This document shows positions 35,192 through 44,344 of a stretch of 64,000 bases of DNA, piece by piece. Under the pieces are notes generated by a model, which saw nothing but the letters and a program-made list of their open reading frames with translations, did no database searches and was not told the DNA's origin. A program made the position numbers and the translations under genes. Position 1 is the stretch's first letter; each line of letters opens with the position of its first letter. This stretch comes from Sphingobium sp. 66-54 (GTDB taxonomy: Bacteria; Pseudomonadota; Alphaproteobacteria; Sphingomonadales; Sphingomonadaceae): contig MKWI01000013.1 in assembly GCA_001899715.1 (NCBI GenBank), forward strand, positions 80,600-144,599, read 5' to 3'.

Positions 35192-37687
35192 ATGACCAGC
35201 GAAATGACCGAGAGGCCGGCGAGCGCCGTGCGCGGCCGCCTGTTTGCCGGCGTGGCGGGCCTTGCGCTTGCCGCCATGGCGATGCCCGCCGCGGCGCAGA
35301 ACGCGGACGCGGCAGGCGAAGCGGACGGCACGCCCGACATCATCGTGACCGCGCAGTTCCGCGCGCAGAATATCCAGGATACGCCGATTGCGATCACGGC
35401 GGTGACGGCCGAGCTGCTGGAGGCGCGCAGCCAGACGCGCCTCTCCGACATCACGGCGCAGACGCCCAGCCTGCAACTCCAGCCGAGCCCCGCCGGCGCC
35501 GGCAAGGGCATGAGCGCGTTCATCCGCGGGCTGGGCCAGGCGGACATCAGCCCCTCGGTGGAACCGGGTGTGGGCATCTATGTCGACGATGTTTATTTCG
35601 CGACCGTCACGGCCTCGATCTTCGACCTGATGGACCTCGACCGGATCGAGATCCTGCGCGGCCCGCAGGGGACGCTGGCCGGCATGAATTCCGAGGGCGG
35701 CGCGATCAAGCTCTATTCGCGCAAGCCGAGCGGCGAGGGCGGCTATGTGGAAGCCAGCGTCGGCAATTTCAGCCGTATCGACCTCAAGGCCAGCGCCGAC
35801 TTCGCGCTGATCCCCGACCAGTTGTTTGCCCGCATCTCCGGCATCTACAAGCAGCGCGACGGGCATGTGACGCGGATCGACTATGCCTGCTCCCATCCCA
35901 ACGATCCCGATGTGATCGCGGGCCGCCTCACCTCCATGGCGACCGGGCCCAACTGCAAGCTGGGCGAGCTTGGCGACACGGACGTGAAGGCGATCCGCGG
36001 CGCGCTGCGCTGGGTGCCGAGCGACCGGCTGGAGGTCAACCTGATCGGCGACTATACGCGCGACAAGTCGCAGACGCAGGCGGTAACGCTGCTGCGTGCC
36101 GCCAGTGCCTCGCAACAGGCTTGGACGCTGGCCTATCAGGGCGTCGCCTATGACAATCGCTTCGTGCCTTATGGTCCGAACCGCGCCGATACGGTCTATA
36201 ACGACCCCTATATCAGCTACGCCAATTTCTTCGATCCGGGCGTGACCTATGCGCCGCTCGACGCTTCCGGCGCGCCCGATCCGAACCGGCCCAACGGGCC
36301 GTTCCAGGCGCAATCGGCCGCACAGGTGGACGGCTGGGGCGTTTCCGGCACGATCGACTACAAGCTGAGCGACGCCCTCTCGTTCAAGTCGATCACCGGC
36401 TACCGCAAATATGACAGCCTGGCCGGCGACGACAATGACAGCTCACCGATCGCCTTCATCCAGGAGCAGCAGCTCCACCAGCACAAGCAGTTCAGTCAGG
36501 AGGGCCGGCTCTCCGGCGATCTGGCCGATGGCGCGCTGCATTTCACGGTGGGCGGCATCTATTTCTACCAGCGCACGCGCTACTTCAACAAGAACGACAC
36601 GCCGTTCGCCGGCTTCGGTACGATGGCGCAGCCGACCTTCGCCTTCATCAACGACGATTATGTCGTTCTGCGGCAGAAGGCCGGGTTCGCCAACGTCTCA
36701 TGGGACGCGACCGAGCAGTTGACGCTGGAGGGCGGCATCCGCGTCACCCATGAGAAGAAGGATTATCATTACGGGCGCTTCGCCTTCGACGGCAGCGGCG
36801 ATCCGTATCTGCCGCTCAGCCAGCCCAACAATCCCCTGAACGGGCGTGTCGGCACCTATGAAGGCACCATCGTCGATTATCGCGCGGTGGCTTCCTACAA
36901 GTTCACGCCGGGCGTGATGGGCTACGCCCAGTTCGCCACCGGTTTCAAGGGTGGCGGCATCAATCCGCGGCCTTACTTCCCCGAGCAGATCCTCGGCTTC
37001 GGCCCGGAGCAGGTGCGCTCCTACGAGATCGGCCTCAAGACCGACCTGTTCGACCGCAAGCTGCGGCTGAACGGCGACGTCTATTACATGGATTTCCTTG
37101 GCTATCAGGGTACGCCGCGCGTGTGCGTGGATGCGAGCGGCCAGCCGCTGCCCGGCCTGCCGGGAACGCCGGACCTGTGCGGCCAGATCCTCAATCTGGG
37201 TGACGCCAAGATGAAAGGCATCGAGCTGGAAGCCACGTTGCGGCCGGTTCCGGGCCTCACCATCGACGGTGCGCTCAGCTACAACGACTTCAAGTTCAAG
37301 GAGCCGAAGATCGCCACGCCGGACTTCAAGAAGGGCGATACCCGCCCCGGCATCGGCGACTTCAAGTGGAGCGTAGGTGTCCAGTACGACCTGCCGATCG
37401 GCGATATCGGGATGCTCTCGCCGCGCGTCGACTATGTCCATACGCCCGGCTATTGCGGCAGCCTCGCCAATCTGTGCGTGACCGATCCGATCCGTCACGT
37501 GGACAGCTACGATCTCGTCAACGCCCGGCTGACCTTCCGCACGCTGGACCGCGACTGGAGCATCGCGCTGGAAGTGACGAACCTCACCGACAAGCTCTAT
37601 TATATCAACAAGTTGATTACCCAATATGCGAGCGTTCAGCCGGGTCGTCCGCGCGAATATGCGTTGACTGTGCGCCGCAACTTCTGA
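35192..37687 (+). CDS. TonB-dependent outer-membrane receptor
   Basis: An 831-residue receptor. Signal peptide ends near MPAAAQNA; TonB box DIIVTAQFRAQN; plug motif DRIEILRGPQGTLAGMNSEGG; barrel closing with YALTVRRNF. It is of the same large class as the receptor at 6012 (VQD/IQDTPIAI after the TonB box), commonly linked to import of plant-derived or aromatic compounds. GGGAGA lies upstream of the start. Regulation by the divergent AraC-family protein is likely. A strong terminator follows. Confidence 0.95.
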   Translation: MTSEMTERPASAVRGRLFAGVAGLALAAMAMPAAAQNADAAGEADGTPDIIVTAQFRAQNIQDTPIAITAVTAELLEARSQTRLSDITAQTPSLQLQPSPAGAGKGMSAFIRGLGQADISPSVEPGVGIYVDDVYFATVTASIFDLMDLDRIEILRGPQGTLAGMNSEGGAIKLYSRKPSGEGGYVEASVGNFSRIDLKASADFALIPDQLFARISGIYKQRDGHVTRIDYACSHPNDPDVIAGRLTSMATGPNCKLGELGDTDVKAIRGALRWVPSDRLEVNLIGDYTRDKSQTQAVTLLRAASASQQAWTLAYQGVAYDNRFVPYGPNRADTVYNDPYISYANFFDPGVTYAPLDASGAPDPNRPNGPFQAQSAAQVDGWGVSGTIDYKLSDALSFKSITGYRKYDSLAGDDNDSSPIAFIQEQQLHQHKQFSQEGRLSGDLADGALHFTVGGIYFYQRTRYFNKNDTPFAGFGTMAQPTFAFINDDYVVLRQKAGFANVSWDATEQLTLEGGIRVTHEKKDYHYGRFAFDGSGDPYLPLSQPNNPLNGRVGTYEGTIVDYRAVASYKFTPGVMGYAQFATGFKGGGINPRPYFPEQILGFGPEQVRSYEIGLKTDLFDRKLRLNGDVYYMDFLGYQGTPRVCVDASGQPLPGLPGTPDLCGQILNLGDAKMKGIELEATLRPVPGLTIDGALSYNDFKFKEPKIATPDFKKGDTRPGIGDFKWSVGVQYDLPIGDIGMLSPRVDYVHTPGYCGSLANLCVTDPIRHVDSYDLVNARLTFRTLDRDWSIALEVTNLTDKLYYINKLITQYASVQPGRPREYALTVRRNF

Positions 37688-37722
37688 TCGCGAACAAGGC
37701 GGCTATCGGACGCCGCCTTGCT

Positions 37723-37760
37723 GGGCCGGCACGCTGGGGGGCGTGCCGGTCCGTTTTTTT
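37723..37760 (+). terminator. strong intrinsic terminator after the TonB receptor
   Basis: Arms 37723-37734 and 37741-37752 form a 12-bp stem (one G-T pair) with a six-base loop, followed by GTTTTTTT. A second small hairpin (AAGGCGG / CCGCCTT) precedes it at about 37696-37719. Confidence 0.92.
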
Positions 37761-37784
37761 GGGGCGACTGGGGGTGTGGGCTCG

Positions 37785-37857
37785 GTGCTCCTGCGAGGGC
37801 AGGAGCGTGGGTGCATAAGCGGTTCCTTTCCGCACTGGGCTCCTGCCTTCGCAGCAC
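37785..37857. repeat. dispersed palindromic repeat, inverted pair (BIME-like)
   Basis: GTGCTCCTGCGAGGGCAGGAGC (37785-37806) and the inverted GGGCTCCTGCCTTCGCAGCAC (37837-37857) surround a 30-bp spacer. It lies between the terminator and the next receptor gene. The remaining stretch to 38011 shows nothing further that I can name; a cobalamin riboswitch was looked for and not found. Confidence 0.8.
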
Positions 37858-38011
37858 GGCATCGTTCGACTGGATCGGACGTATCCCAATATGGTTTGCG
37901 GATGGGGGTGAGGACGGGAGGCCCTCAGCCCGCGCGATTGCGGGGCAGGGGCTGTGGCGTCCTCCTGCCGGGCGGCTATATACGACATTGCCAAGCCGGT
38001 GGTCGTGCGGC

Positions 38012-40033
38012 ATGGCCCCTACCATGGTTTCCTCGTTGTTTCGCGTCGCCCTGCTGGCGGCCTGCTCCGCCTTTGTCGTCACACCCGCCCATGCCGAGGA
38101 TGATGCCGATACCATCGTCGTGCTGGGCCGGGGCCTCGCCCTGCCGCCCGGCACGCCGGCCTACGGCTCGGTGACGATCGACCGGACGCGGCTGGGCGAG
38201 GACGCCAGCGGCACGGTGGAACATGCGCTGGGCGATGTGGCGGGCTTCCAGGAGTTCCGCCGCGCGGACAGCCGCTCGGCCAACCCCTCCTCGCAGGGCG
38301 TGACGCTGCGGGCGCTGGGCGGCAACGCCACCAGCCGCGCGCTGGTGCTACTCGACGGCGTGCCGCTGGCCGATCCGTTCTTCGGCTCCATCCCGTTCAA
38401 CGCCTTGCCGCTCGACACCATCGGCGCGGTGCGCACGACACGCGGTGGCGGGGCGGGCGCGTTCGGCGCCGGGACGGTGGCCGGCACCATCGAACTGTTC
38501 AGCGCCGACCGTGCGCAGCTCGTGCCCTATAGCGCCAGCGCCTTCTACGGGTCGAACGACGCCCAGCAGGTCAACGCGACCATCTCGCCCGATCTCGGCG
38601 CGGGTTTCGTCTCGCTCTCCGGCAATTTCGCGCGCGGCGACGGTTTCTGGACGACGCCGGAGGGCCAGCGTGGCCCGGCCGATGTGCCGGCGCGCTACAA
38701 GACATGGTCGGTCACGCTGCGCGGCGTGGCGCCGGTGGGCGACGTGGGCGAGATCCAGGCGCGGGTCAACCTGATGAAGGACGAGCGCACGCTGCGCTTC
38801 CGCGGCGCCGACAGCGGGCAGGAGGGGCAGGATGCGAGCCTGCGCTTCCTCTCGCGCGGCACATGGCAGATCGAGGCGCTGGCCTATGTGCAGATGCGCA
38901 ATTTCAACAACATCGTCATCAGCTCCACCAGCTTCCGCCCGACGCTCAACCAGCGCAACACGCCTTCGACCGGGCTGGGCGGCAAGCTGGAGGTGCGCCC
39001 GCCGGTGGGTGGCGACCACCTGCTGCGCATCGGCCTCGACAGTCGCTTCGCCACGGCGGACATGTATGAGGAGGCGCTCAATGCGATGAGCGGCGCCGTC
39101 ACCGCGCGGCGTGAGGCGAGCGGGCGGCAGGTGACGACCGGCGCCTATATCGAGGACGACTGGACGCTCGGCAACGTGGTGCTGACCGCCGGCGCGCGAG
39201 CCGATCATTGGAGCATCACGCGCGGGCACACCAGCGAGCGCAACGGCGCCACGGGGGCGATCACCAGCGCGGTGGCCTATGCCGGCCGCCGGGCGTGGGA
39301 GACCAGCTTCCGGGCCGGGCTGCTCTGGCATGCCGCCGACGCGCTGGCGCTGCGCGCGGCGGGCTATACCAGCTTCCGCCTGCCGACGATCAACGAGCTG
39401 TATCGCGGCTTCCAGGTGTTCCCGGTGGTGACGCAGGCCAACGCCGCGCTGGCGCCAGAGCGGCTGAAGGGCGGCGAGGTCGGGCTGGACCTGACGCCGG
39501 CGCCGGGCCTGCGCTTCTCGGCGACGGCGTTTTACAATCATCTCGACGACGCCATCGCCAATGTGACGATCGGCACCAACCTGCGGCAGCGGCGCAATGT
39601 CGACGCGATCGTCGCCAAGGGGGTCGAGCTGACCGGATCGGCGGACCTCGGGCCGTTCGATCTCTCCGCTTCCTATGCGTTCAGCGACAGCAAGGTCGAG
39701 GCGCCCGGCACCGCGCTGTACGGGATGCGCCCGGCGCAAAGCCCGCGCCACAGCGCCAGCGGCACCATCGGCTGGCACGCGCCGGGCAATGTGCGGCTGG
39801 CGGCGACCCTCCGCTATGTCGGCCCGCAATATGAGGACGACCTCCAGACCGACACCATGCCCGGCGTGGCGACGGTGGACGCCTATGCGCGCGTGCCGCT
39901 GGGCCGCATGCTGGCGGTGGTCGGCCGGATCGAGAATCTGTTCGACGCGACCGTGCTGACCCGCAAGGTCGGTAACAGCATCGACCTGGGCGCGCCGCAG
40001 ACTTTCTGGATCGGGGTGCAGATCGGGGGGTAG
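38012..40033 (+). CDS. TonB-dependent receptor, cobalamin/siderophore-receptor size
   Basis: A 673-residue receptor with signal peptide (FRVALLAACSAFVVTPAHA), TonB-box-like DTIVVLGRG, plug motifs VTLRALGGNATSRALVLLDG and IGAVRTTRGGGAGAFGAGTVAG, and a barrel ending FWIGVQIGG. The closing residue is glycine rather than an aromatic, which is less usual for outer-membrane insertion. Two in-frame starts are close (38012 and 38024) and neither has a clear ribosome site; the second gives a more standard signal peptide. Ligand unknown. Confidence 0.87.
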   Translation: MAPTMVSSLFRVALLAACSAFVVTPAHAEDDADTIVVLGRGLALPPGTPAYGSVTIDRTRLGEDASGTVEHALGDVAGFQEFRRADSRSANPSSQGVTLRALGGNATSRALVLLDGVPLADPFFGSIPFNALPLDTIGAVRTTRGGGAGAFGAGTVAGTIELFSADRAQLVPYSASAFYGSNDAQQVNATISPDLGAGFVSLSGNFARGDGFWTTPEGQRGPADVPARYKTWSVTLRGVAPVGDVGEIQARVNLMKDERTLRFRGADSGQEGQDASLRFLSRGTWQIEALAYVQMRNFNNIVISSTSFRPTLNQRNTPSTGLGGKLEVRPPVGGDHLLRIGLDSRFATADMYEEALNAMSGAVTARREASGRQVTTGAYIEDDWTLGNVVLTAGARADHWSITRGHTSERNGATGAITSAVAYAGRRAWETSFRAGLLWHAADALALRAAGYTSFRLPTINELYRGFQVFPVVTQANAALAPERLKGGEVGLDLTPAPGLRFSATAFYNHLDDAIANVTIGTNLRQRRNVDAIVAKGVELTGSADLGPFDLSASYAFSDSKVEAPGTALYGMRPAQSPRHSASGTIGWHAPGNVRLAATLRYVGPQYEDDLQTDTMPGVATVDAYARVPLGRMLAVVGRIENLFDATVLTRKVGNSIDLGAPQTFWIGVQIGG

Positions 40034-40097
40034 GGGGCGCCCTATTGGGGGAACACAGGAAGCAGGCGCCTACCTCCCTCGCGCGTCCTTCACACCA

Positions 40098-40131
40098 TCG
40101 TCACCCCGGGCTTGACCCGGGGTCCCGCTTC
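40098..40131 (+). repeat. left REP-like hairpin flanking the GIY-YIG gene
   Basis: A 34-bp repeat whose core CCCCGGG-CTTGA-CCCGGGG is a 7-bp stem with a five-base loop, followed by TCCCGCTTC. It is perfectly inverted at 40452-40485. If translated in frame with the nuclease it gives HPGLDPGSRF, a tell-tale of a repeat read as coding. Confidence 0.92.
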
Positions 40132-40146
40132 TCCCATCCGAGGCGG

Positions 40147-40446
40147 ATGGAGCGGGAGCGACGGGGCGGCTGGGTCTATATCATGGCCGACCGCTATCGC
40201 GGCACCATGTATGTCGGTGTCACGTCGCACCTTGCCGCCCGCATCCATCAGCATCGATCCGGGCCCGGCTCCGACTTCTGTGCGCGCTATGGGCTGGTTC
40301 GTCTGGTCTGGGCCGAGCGCGGCGAGGACATCGCCGACTGCATCGCGCATGAAAAGCGCCTCAAGCGCTGGCGCCGGCAGTGGAAATTCGAGCTGATCGA
40401 GCGCGGCAATCCCGATTGGCGGGATCTGTTCGACCGGCTGGTGTGA
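40147..40446 (+). CDS. GIY-YIG endonuclease-domain protein (YhbQ/URI type)
   Basis: A 99-residue single-domain protein. GGWVYIMADRYRGTMYVGVT carries the GIY (VYI) and YIG (YVG) pair; LAARIHQHR supplies the catalytic Arg and His, and a glutamate is present in AHEKRLKRWRRQWK. This is the compact GIY-YIG family with a KxLKxWxRxWKxxLIExxNPDWxDL tail. The ATG at 40147 was chosen because starts further upstream lie before the REP sequence and would translate it. There is no strong ribosome site. The gene is framed on both sides by perfect inverted REP hairpins, the right one starting six bases after the stop. Confidence 0.85.
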   Translation: MERERRGGWVYIMADRYRGTMYVGVTSHLAARIHQHRSGPGSDFCARYGLVRLVWAERGEDIADCIAHEKRLKRWRRQWKFELIERGNPDWRDLFDRLV

Positions 40447-40451
40447 CCGAG

Positions 40452-40485
40452 GAAGCGGGACCCCGGGTCAAGCCCGGGGTGACGA
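40452..40485 (-). repeat. right REP-like hairpin flanking the GIY-YIG gene
   Basis: Exact reverse complement of 40098-40131 over all 34 bases. Core stem CCCCGGG / CCCGGGG. It lies six bases beyond the nuclease stop and could also act as its transcript end. Confidence 0.92.
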
Positions 40486-40591
40486 GGGGGCTATGGCTGA
40501 GATCGAATTGTAGGATGCTGTAGCGGACTCTCCCGTGCGCGGTTAGCGACCGAGGGGGCGGCCCTCAAAAGAGCCGCCGCCCCACGCCGCA

Positions 40592-42283
40592 TTACGCCGC
40601 TTTCGCCACCGAGTTGCGCCGTTCCAGCGCATTGGCGACGGAGAGCACCGCCTGCACGGAGGCGGTGGCGATGTCCGTGTCCAGCCCGACGCCGAACAGG
40701 GTGAGGCCGTCGTCCGTGTGGCACTCGACATAGGCGGCGGCGTGGACATCGCCGCCCTTGCCGATGGCGTGCTCGCTATAGTCGACCACGTCGAGGCCGA
40801 TATCCAGTTCCTCGCGCAGCGCGGAGAGCACGCTGGAGATGAGGCCGTTGCCGCGCCCGGAGACGCTGCGCTCCTCGCCATTATGGGCGATCTTGCCGGT
40901 GAACACGCGGTTGCCCGCCGGGCCGCCCTCGACATAGTCGACGAGCTGGAACGGCTGGCCGTCGCTCAGGCAATAATGCTGCTCGAACGCCTCCCAGATG
41001 TCGGCGGCGTGCAGTTCGCGGCTGGACTGGTCGGCCATCTCCTGCACGACGCGGCTGAAATCCGCCTGCATGCGCTTGGGCAGCTTGAGGCCCTTGTCCT
41101 GCTGGAGCACCCACGCCACGCCGCCCTTGCCGGATTGCGAGTTGACGCGGATCACCGCCTCGTAGGAGCAGCCGATATCCGCCGGGTCGATCGGCAGATA
41201 GGGCACGTCCCAGAGCTGATCGTTGCGCTGTTCCTGCGCGGCGAAGCCCTTCTTGATGGCATCCTGATGGCTGCCGGAGAAGGCGGTGAATACCAACTCG
41301 CCCGCATAAGGATGGCGCGGGTGGACGGGGAGCTGGTTGCAGTAAGTCACCGTCTGCACGATCTCCTCCATGTTGGAGAAGTCCAGCCCCGGCGCGATGC
41401 CCTGCGTATACATGTTGAGCGCGACGGTGACGAGATCGCAATTGCCGGTGCGCTCGCCATTGCCGAACAGGCAGCCCTCGACCCGGTCCGCGCCGGCCAT
41501 CAGGCCCAGCTCGGCCGCCGCGATGCCGGTGCCCCGGTCGTTATGCGGATGCAGCGAGATGCAGACCGAGTCGCGGTTGCGGATGTGCCGGCAGAACCAT
41601 TCGATCTGGTCGGCGTAGATATTGGGCGTGGCTGCTTCCACCGTGGCCGGCAGGTTGAGGATCAGCGGCTTTTCCGCCGTGGGCTGGAGAATATCCATCA
41701 CCGCCTCGCAGCACTCCAGGCTGAAATCCAGCTCGGCGGTGGAGAAGGTTTCGGGCGAATATTCGAAATGCCAATCGGTATTGGGCTGCTTGCCCGCCTC
41801 GTCACGGATGATCTTGGCCGCGTCGATGGCGATCTGCTTGATCTGCGGCCGCTCCATGTTGAACACGATGCGGCGCCACGCGGGCGACACGGCATTATAG
41901 ACGTGGACGATGGCCCTGGGCGCGCCGCGCAGGCTCTCGAACGTGCGCTCGATCAGGTCGCGGCGGGCCTGGGTGAGCACCTGGACGATCACGTCGTCCG
42001 GGATGCGGCCGGACTGGACGAGGCCGGAGATGAAATCATACTCGGTGGCGCCGGCGGAGGGGAAGCCGACCTCGATCTCCTTGATGCCGATCTTCACCAG
42101 CATCTCGAAGAAACGGGTCTTCTTCTCGGTGTCCATCGGGTCGATGAGCGCCTGATTGCCGTCGCGCATGTCCGTGGAGAGCCAGCGCGGCGGCTTGGTG
42201 ATGGTGCGCGAGGGCCATTGCCGGTCGGGCAGATCCACCTGCGGGAACGGGCGGTATTTCTGGGAAGGATCGCTGAGCATCAT
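40592..42283 (-). CDS. leuA: 2-isopropylmalate synthase
   Basis: LeuA condenses acetyl-CoA with 2-oxoisovalerate in the first step of leucine synthesis. The 563-residue protein is the long form (type 2, about 555-565 residues) with [16 protein letters not shown] holding the catalytic Arg-Asp, [16 protein letters not shown] for the metal histidines, [10 protein letters not shown], and a C-terminal LeuA regulatory domain that binds leucine for feedback inhibition. Two adjacent ATGs can serve as start. An attenuator lies upstream. Confidence 0.97.
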   Translation of the reverse strand: MMLSDPSQKYRPFPQVDLPDRQWPSRTITKPPRWLSTDMRDGNQALIDPMDTEKKTRFFEMLVKIGIKEIEVGFPSAGATEYDFISGLVQSGRIPDDVIVQVLTQARRDLIERTFESLRGAPRAIVHVYNAVSPAWRRIVFNMERPQIKQIAIDAAKIIRDEAGKQPNTDWHFEYSPETFSTAELDFSLECCEAVMDILQPTAEKPLILNLPATVEAATPNIYADQIEWFCRHIRNRDSVCISLHPHNDRGTGIAAAELGLMAGADRVEGCLFGNGERTGNCDLVTVALNMYTQGIAPGLDFSNMEEIVQTVTYCNQLPVHPRHPYAGELVFTAFSGSHQDAIKKGFAAQEQRNDQLWDVPYLPIDPADIGCSYEAVIRVNSQSGKGGVAWVLQQDKGLKLPKRMQADFSRVVQEMADQSSRELHAADIWEAFEQHYCLSDGQPFQLVDYVEGGPAGNRVFTGKIAHNGEERSVSGRGNGLISSVLSALREELDIGLDVVDYSEHAIGKGGDVHAAAYVECHTDDGLTLFGVGLDTDIATASVQAVLSVANALERRNSVAKAA

Positions 42284-42365
42284 GGCTTTGCTGTTTCACT
42301 GTAACGCCGGAAGGCGGCGGTGCAGGCCGCGCCGACTCGTCCGACTGAGTCCTCGATTGATGGCT

Positions 42366-42424
42366 TGGAGAAACCCTTAGGCGCAGCTTGCCGCCTGCGG
42401 CAACCGCATGGTCGCGCCTAAGGG
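42366..42424 (-). terminator. leuA attenuator terminator hairpin
   Basis: On the leuA strand CCCTTAGGCGC pairs perfectly with GCGCCTAAGGG (42414-42424 with 42374-42384), with an inner TTGCC/GGCAA stem, and is followed by TTTCTCC. The leader peptide's stop codon lies in the 5' arm, so a ribosome position can decide whether the hairpin forms. Confidence 0.75.
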
Positions 42425-42468
42425 CGCGTAAGTCGCGTAAGGCGGACGATCAGGGCCAAGTCCAGCAT
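42418..42468 (-). CDS. leuL: leucine-rich leader peptide of leuA
   Basis: A 16-residue ORF, MLDLALIVRLTRLTRP, with five leucines plus Ile and Val. It is preceded by AGGGG and ends inside the first arm of a terminator hairpin 135 bases before leuA. This is the layout of a ribosome-mediated attenuator: scarce charged tRNA-Leu stalls the ribosome and lets transcription reach leuA. The peptide is read directly from the sequence; regulation is inferred from the arrangement. Confidence 0.75.
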   Translation of the reverse strand: MLDLALIVRLTRLTRP

Positions 42469-42689
42469 TGCCCCTGAAAATGCCCGGAAAACGGCGCGCC
42501 GTCCAGCAAGATTTTTACGTGGCGGCGAAATATCCCGTCCGGGTTGCGCGAAAGGAGACGGAACCGGCGCTTTGGCGGTGGCAAGTTAATCTGGCGGCCG
42601 AGGCCCTTGCACTGACGGCCGGCGGGCTTAATTGCTGGATGGACGCGCGGAGCAGGGCGCCGCGAGACAACTCGAATGAAAGGCCATTC

Positions 42690-43649
42690 ATGACGATTCA
42701 CGAATCGCGGATGATTATCCTGGGATCCGGGCCGGCGGGCCTGTCGGCGGCGATCTATGCGGCGCGGGCCGGCGTGGCGCCGATCGTGGTGCAGGGCATC
42801 CAGCCGGGCGGGCAGCTCACCATCACCACCGATGTGGAGAATTATCCCGGCTTCCGCGAGGTGATTCAGGGGCCGTGGCTGATGGAGGAGATGCAGGCGC
42901 AGGCCGAGCATGTCGGCGCGCGGATGCTCTATGACCAGATTGTCGAGGTGGATCTTTCCCGGCGCCCGTTCCGGCTGATCGGCGACGGCGGCGACGAATA
43001 TCATGGCGACACGCTGGTGATCGCGACCGGCGCGCAGGCCAAGTGGCTGGGGCTGGAGAGCGAGCATCTGTTGCAGGGCAAGGGCGTTTCCGCCTGCGCG
43101 ACGTGCGATGGCTTCTTCTATCGCGGCAAGAAGGTGGTGGTGATCGGCGGCGGCAACACCGCGGTGGAGGAGGCGCTCTACCTCACCAATCACAGTCAGG
43201 ACGTGACGCTGATCCACCGCCGCGATTCGCTGCGCGCGGAAAAGATCTTGCAGGAGCGGCTGTTCGCGCACCCCAACATCACCGTGCTGTGGAACAAGGG
43301 CGTGGAGCGCTTCGTGGGCGGTGGCGACCCCGAGGGGCTGGTTGGCGTGGACCTTGTCGATACGGTGACGGGTGAAAAGAGCCATGTGCCGACCGATGGG
43401 GCGTTCGTCGCCATCGGCCACAAGCCGGCGACCGAGCTGTTCGAGGGCAAGCTGCCGCTCGACGAGGGCTATCTGGTGGTCGAGAAGGGCACCAGCAAGA
43501 CGAGCATCCCCGGCGTGTTCGCGGCCGGCGACGTGACCGACAAAATCTATCGGCAGGCCGTCACCGCCGCCGGCATGGGCTGCATGGCCGCGCTCGACGC
43601 CGAGCGGTTCCTCGCCGAAGCCGATTTCGAAGCGATGGCGCTGGCCTGA
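42690..43649 (+). CDS. trxB: thioredoxin-disulfide reductase
   Basis: A 319-residue NADPH:thioredoxin reductase. FAD motif GSGPAGLSAAIYAARAG, the redox pair Cys136/Cys139 in SACATCDG, NADPH motif VIGGGNTAVEEALYL with HRRDSLRAEK, and the C-terminal GVFAAGDVTDKIYRQAV are all intact. Normal length. ATG 42690 follows AAAGG; an out-of-frame ATG lies just before it. It diverges from the leuA leader region across 221 bp. Confidence 0.97.
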   Translation: MTIHESRMIILGSGPAGLSAAIYAARAGVAPIVVQGIQPGGQLTITTDVENYPGFREVIQGPWLMEEMQAQAEHVGARMLYDQIVEVDLSRRPFRLIGDGGDEYHGDTLVIATGAQAKWLGLESEHLLQGKGVSACATCDGFFYRGKKVVVIGGGNTAVEEALYLTNHSQDVTLIHRRDSLRAEKILQERLFAHPNITVLWNKGVERFVGGGDPEGLVGVDLVDTVTGEKSHVPTDGAFVAIGHKPATELFEGKLPLDEGYLVVEKGTSKTSIPGVFAAGDVTDKIYRQAVTAAGMGCMAALDAERFLAEADFEAMALA

Positions 43650-43724
43650 GCAACCGGGCGGCGGCGCGCGGAGCGGGATCGGCGCCGTGCCTTGGACTGC
43701 GTCTGCCCCAGCTTGAGCTCCATT

Positions 43725-43748
43725 GTGCTCCTACCTTCGCGGGAGCAC
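43725..43748. repeat. dispersed palindromic repeat, single copy
   Basis: GTGCTCC and GGAGCAC close a 24-bp hairpin with TACCTTCG inside; the same family as at 26599, 33848 and 52496. It lies in the 205-bp gap after trxB, which otherwise shows nothing I can name. Confidence 0.75.
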
Positions 43749-43854
43749 TAACGTCACCCCGTGTGGACGAACGCCAGCATGGCGGATGGCGCTTGCGGCA
43801 TGTGCCCGGGTCGCCTGTCCGGCGAGTGTGTTGGCCGGACAGGCCTGGACCAGT

Positions 43855-44145
43855 TTACCGGGTAGCGACGGCAACCGGCTGCGTCGCCGTGCGTGCCTGC
43901 TCCACGCGGAACGAGACCGGGACGCCGTTTGCGTGCCCGGAGACCCGGTCGCCGGAAACGACCAGCCGGAACGGGCTGCCCGGCGACGCCCGACCCTCGA
44001 TGATCTTCGTTTTCGGGCTGAGCTGGGTGACGGTATAGCGATAGCTGATGCCGTCCTGCGTGAAGGTGATCGGTTTCTCTTTCGCAAGGCCGGGTGAACC
44101 GATGGCGAGCGATAGCAGAAAAGCTGCATAGCTGAGTCTGTTCAC
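43855..44145 (-). CDS. small exported hypothetical protein
   Basis: A 96-residue protein with a signal peptide (NRLSYAAFLLSLAIGSPGLA, cut before KEKP) and a short beta-rich domain containing ITFTQDGISYRYTVTQLS and FRLVVSGDRVSGHANG. I do not recognise the family; a periplasmic or secreted small beta protein is likely. The GTG start at 44145 has AAGGAG seven bases upstream, better than the TTG two codons earlier. No neighbour shares its strand closely, so it is probably monocistronic. Confidence 0.7.
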   Translation of the reverse strand: MNRLSYAAFLLSLAIGSPGLAKEKPITFTQDGISYRYTVTQLSPKTKIIEGRASPGSPFRLVVSGDRVSGHANGVPVSFRVEQARTATQPVAVATR

Positions 44146-44344
44146 GAACAATCTCCTTTGTCTTCAACCAAAAGAGCCTGTTCAGCATCCCTATGTTCTG
44201 CCGGGACATGATGTTGCAGCGCAGCGAATCCGGCAAACGCAAAAGATGACCGGGCGCGTGCAGGCGCCGCATAAACGAAAACGCACGCGGAAGGCCGTCT
44301 TGCAGAGCCGTCATGCGGTGGATTGGGCGGTGGCGCAGTCTTTG

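Larger units (their letters stand above)
40098..40485. mobile_element. REP-bounded GIY-YIG nuclease unit (candidate mobile unit)
   Basis: A 388-bp unit made of a 34-bp hairpin repeat at each end in perfect inverted orientation and a single small nuclease gene between. Its layout recalls REP-associated transposase (RAYT) units, but the enzyme is a GIY-YIG endonuclease. No target-site duplication could be defined. The interpretation as a mobile or domesticated unit is inference; the repeats and gene are directly visible. Confidence 0.55.

Noticed and set aside
37858..38011. Cobalamin riboswitch before the 38012 receptor
   Set aside because: The size of the receptor suggested a B12 type, but the conserved boxes of a cobalamin riboswitch are not present in this stretch.
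40045..40446. Longer GIY-YIG protein of 133 residues
   Set aside because: The extra N-terminus translates the REP repeat (HPGLDPGSRF) and has no ribosome site; the ATG at 40147 gives a normal domain start.
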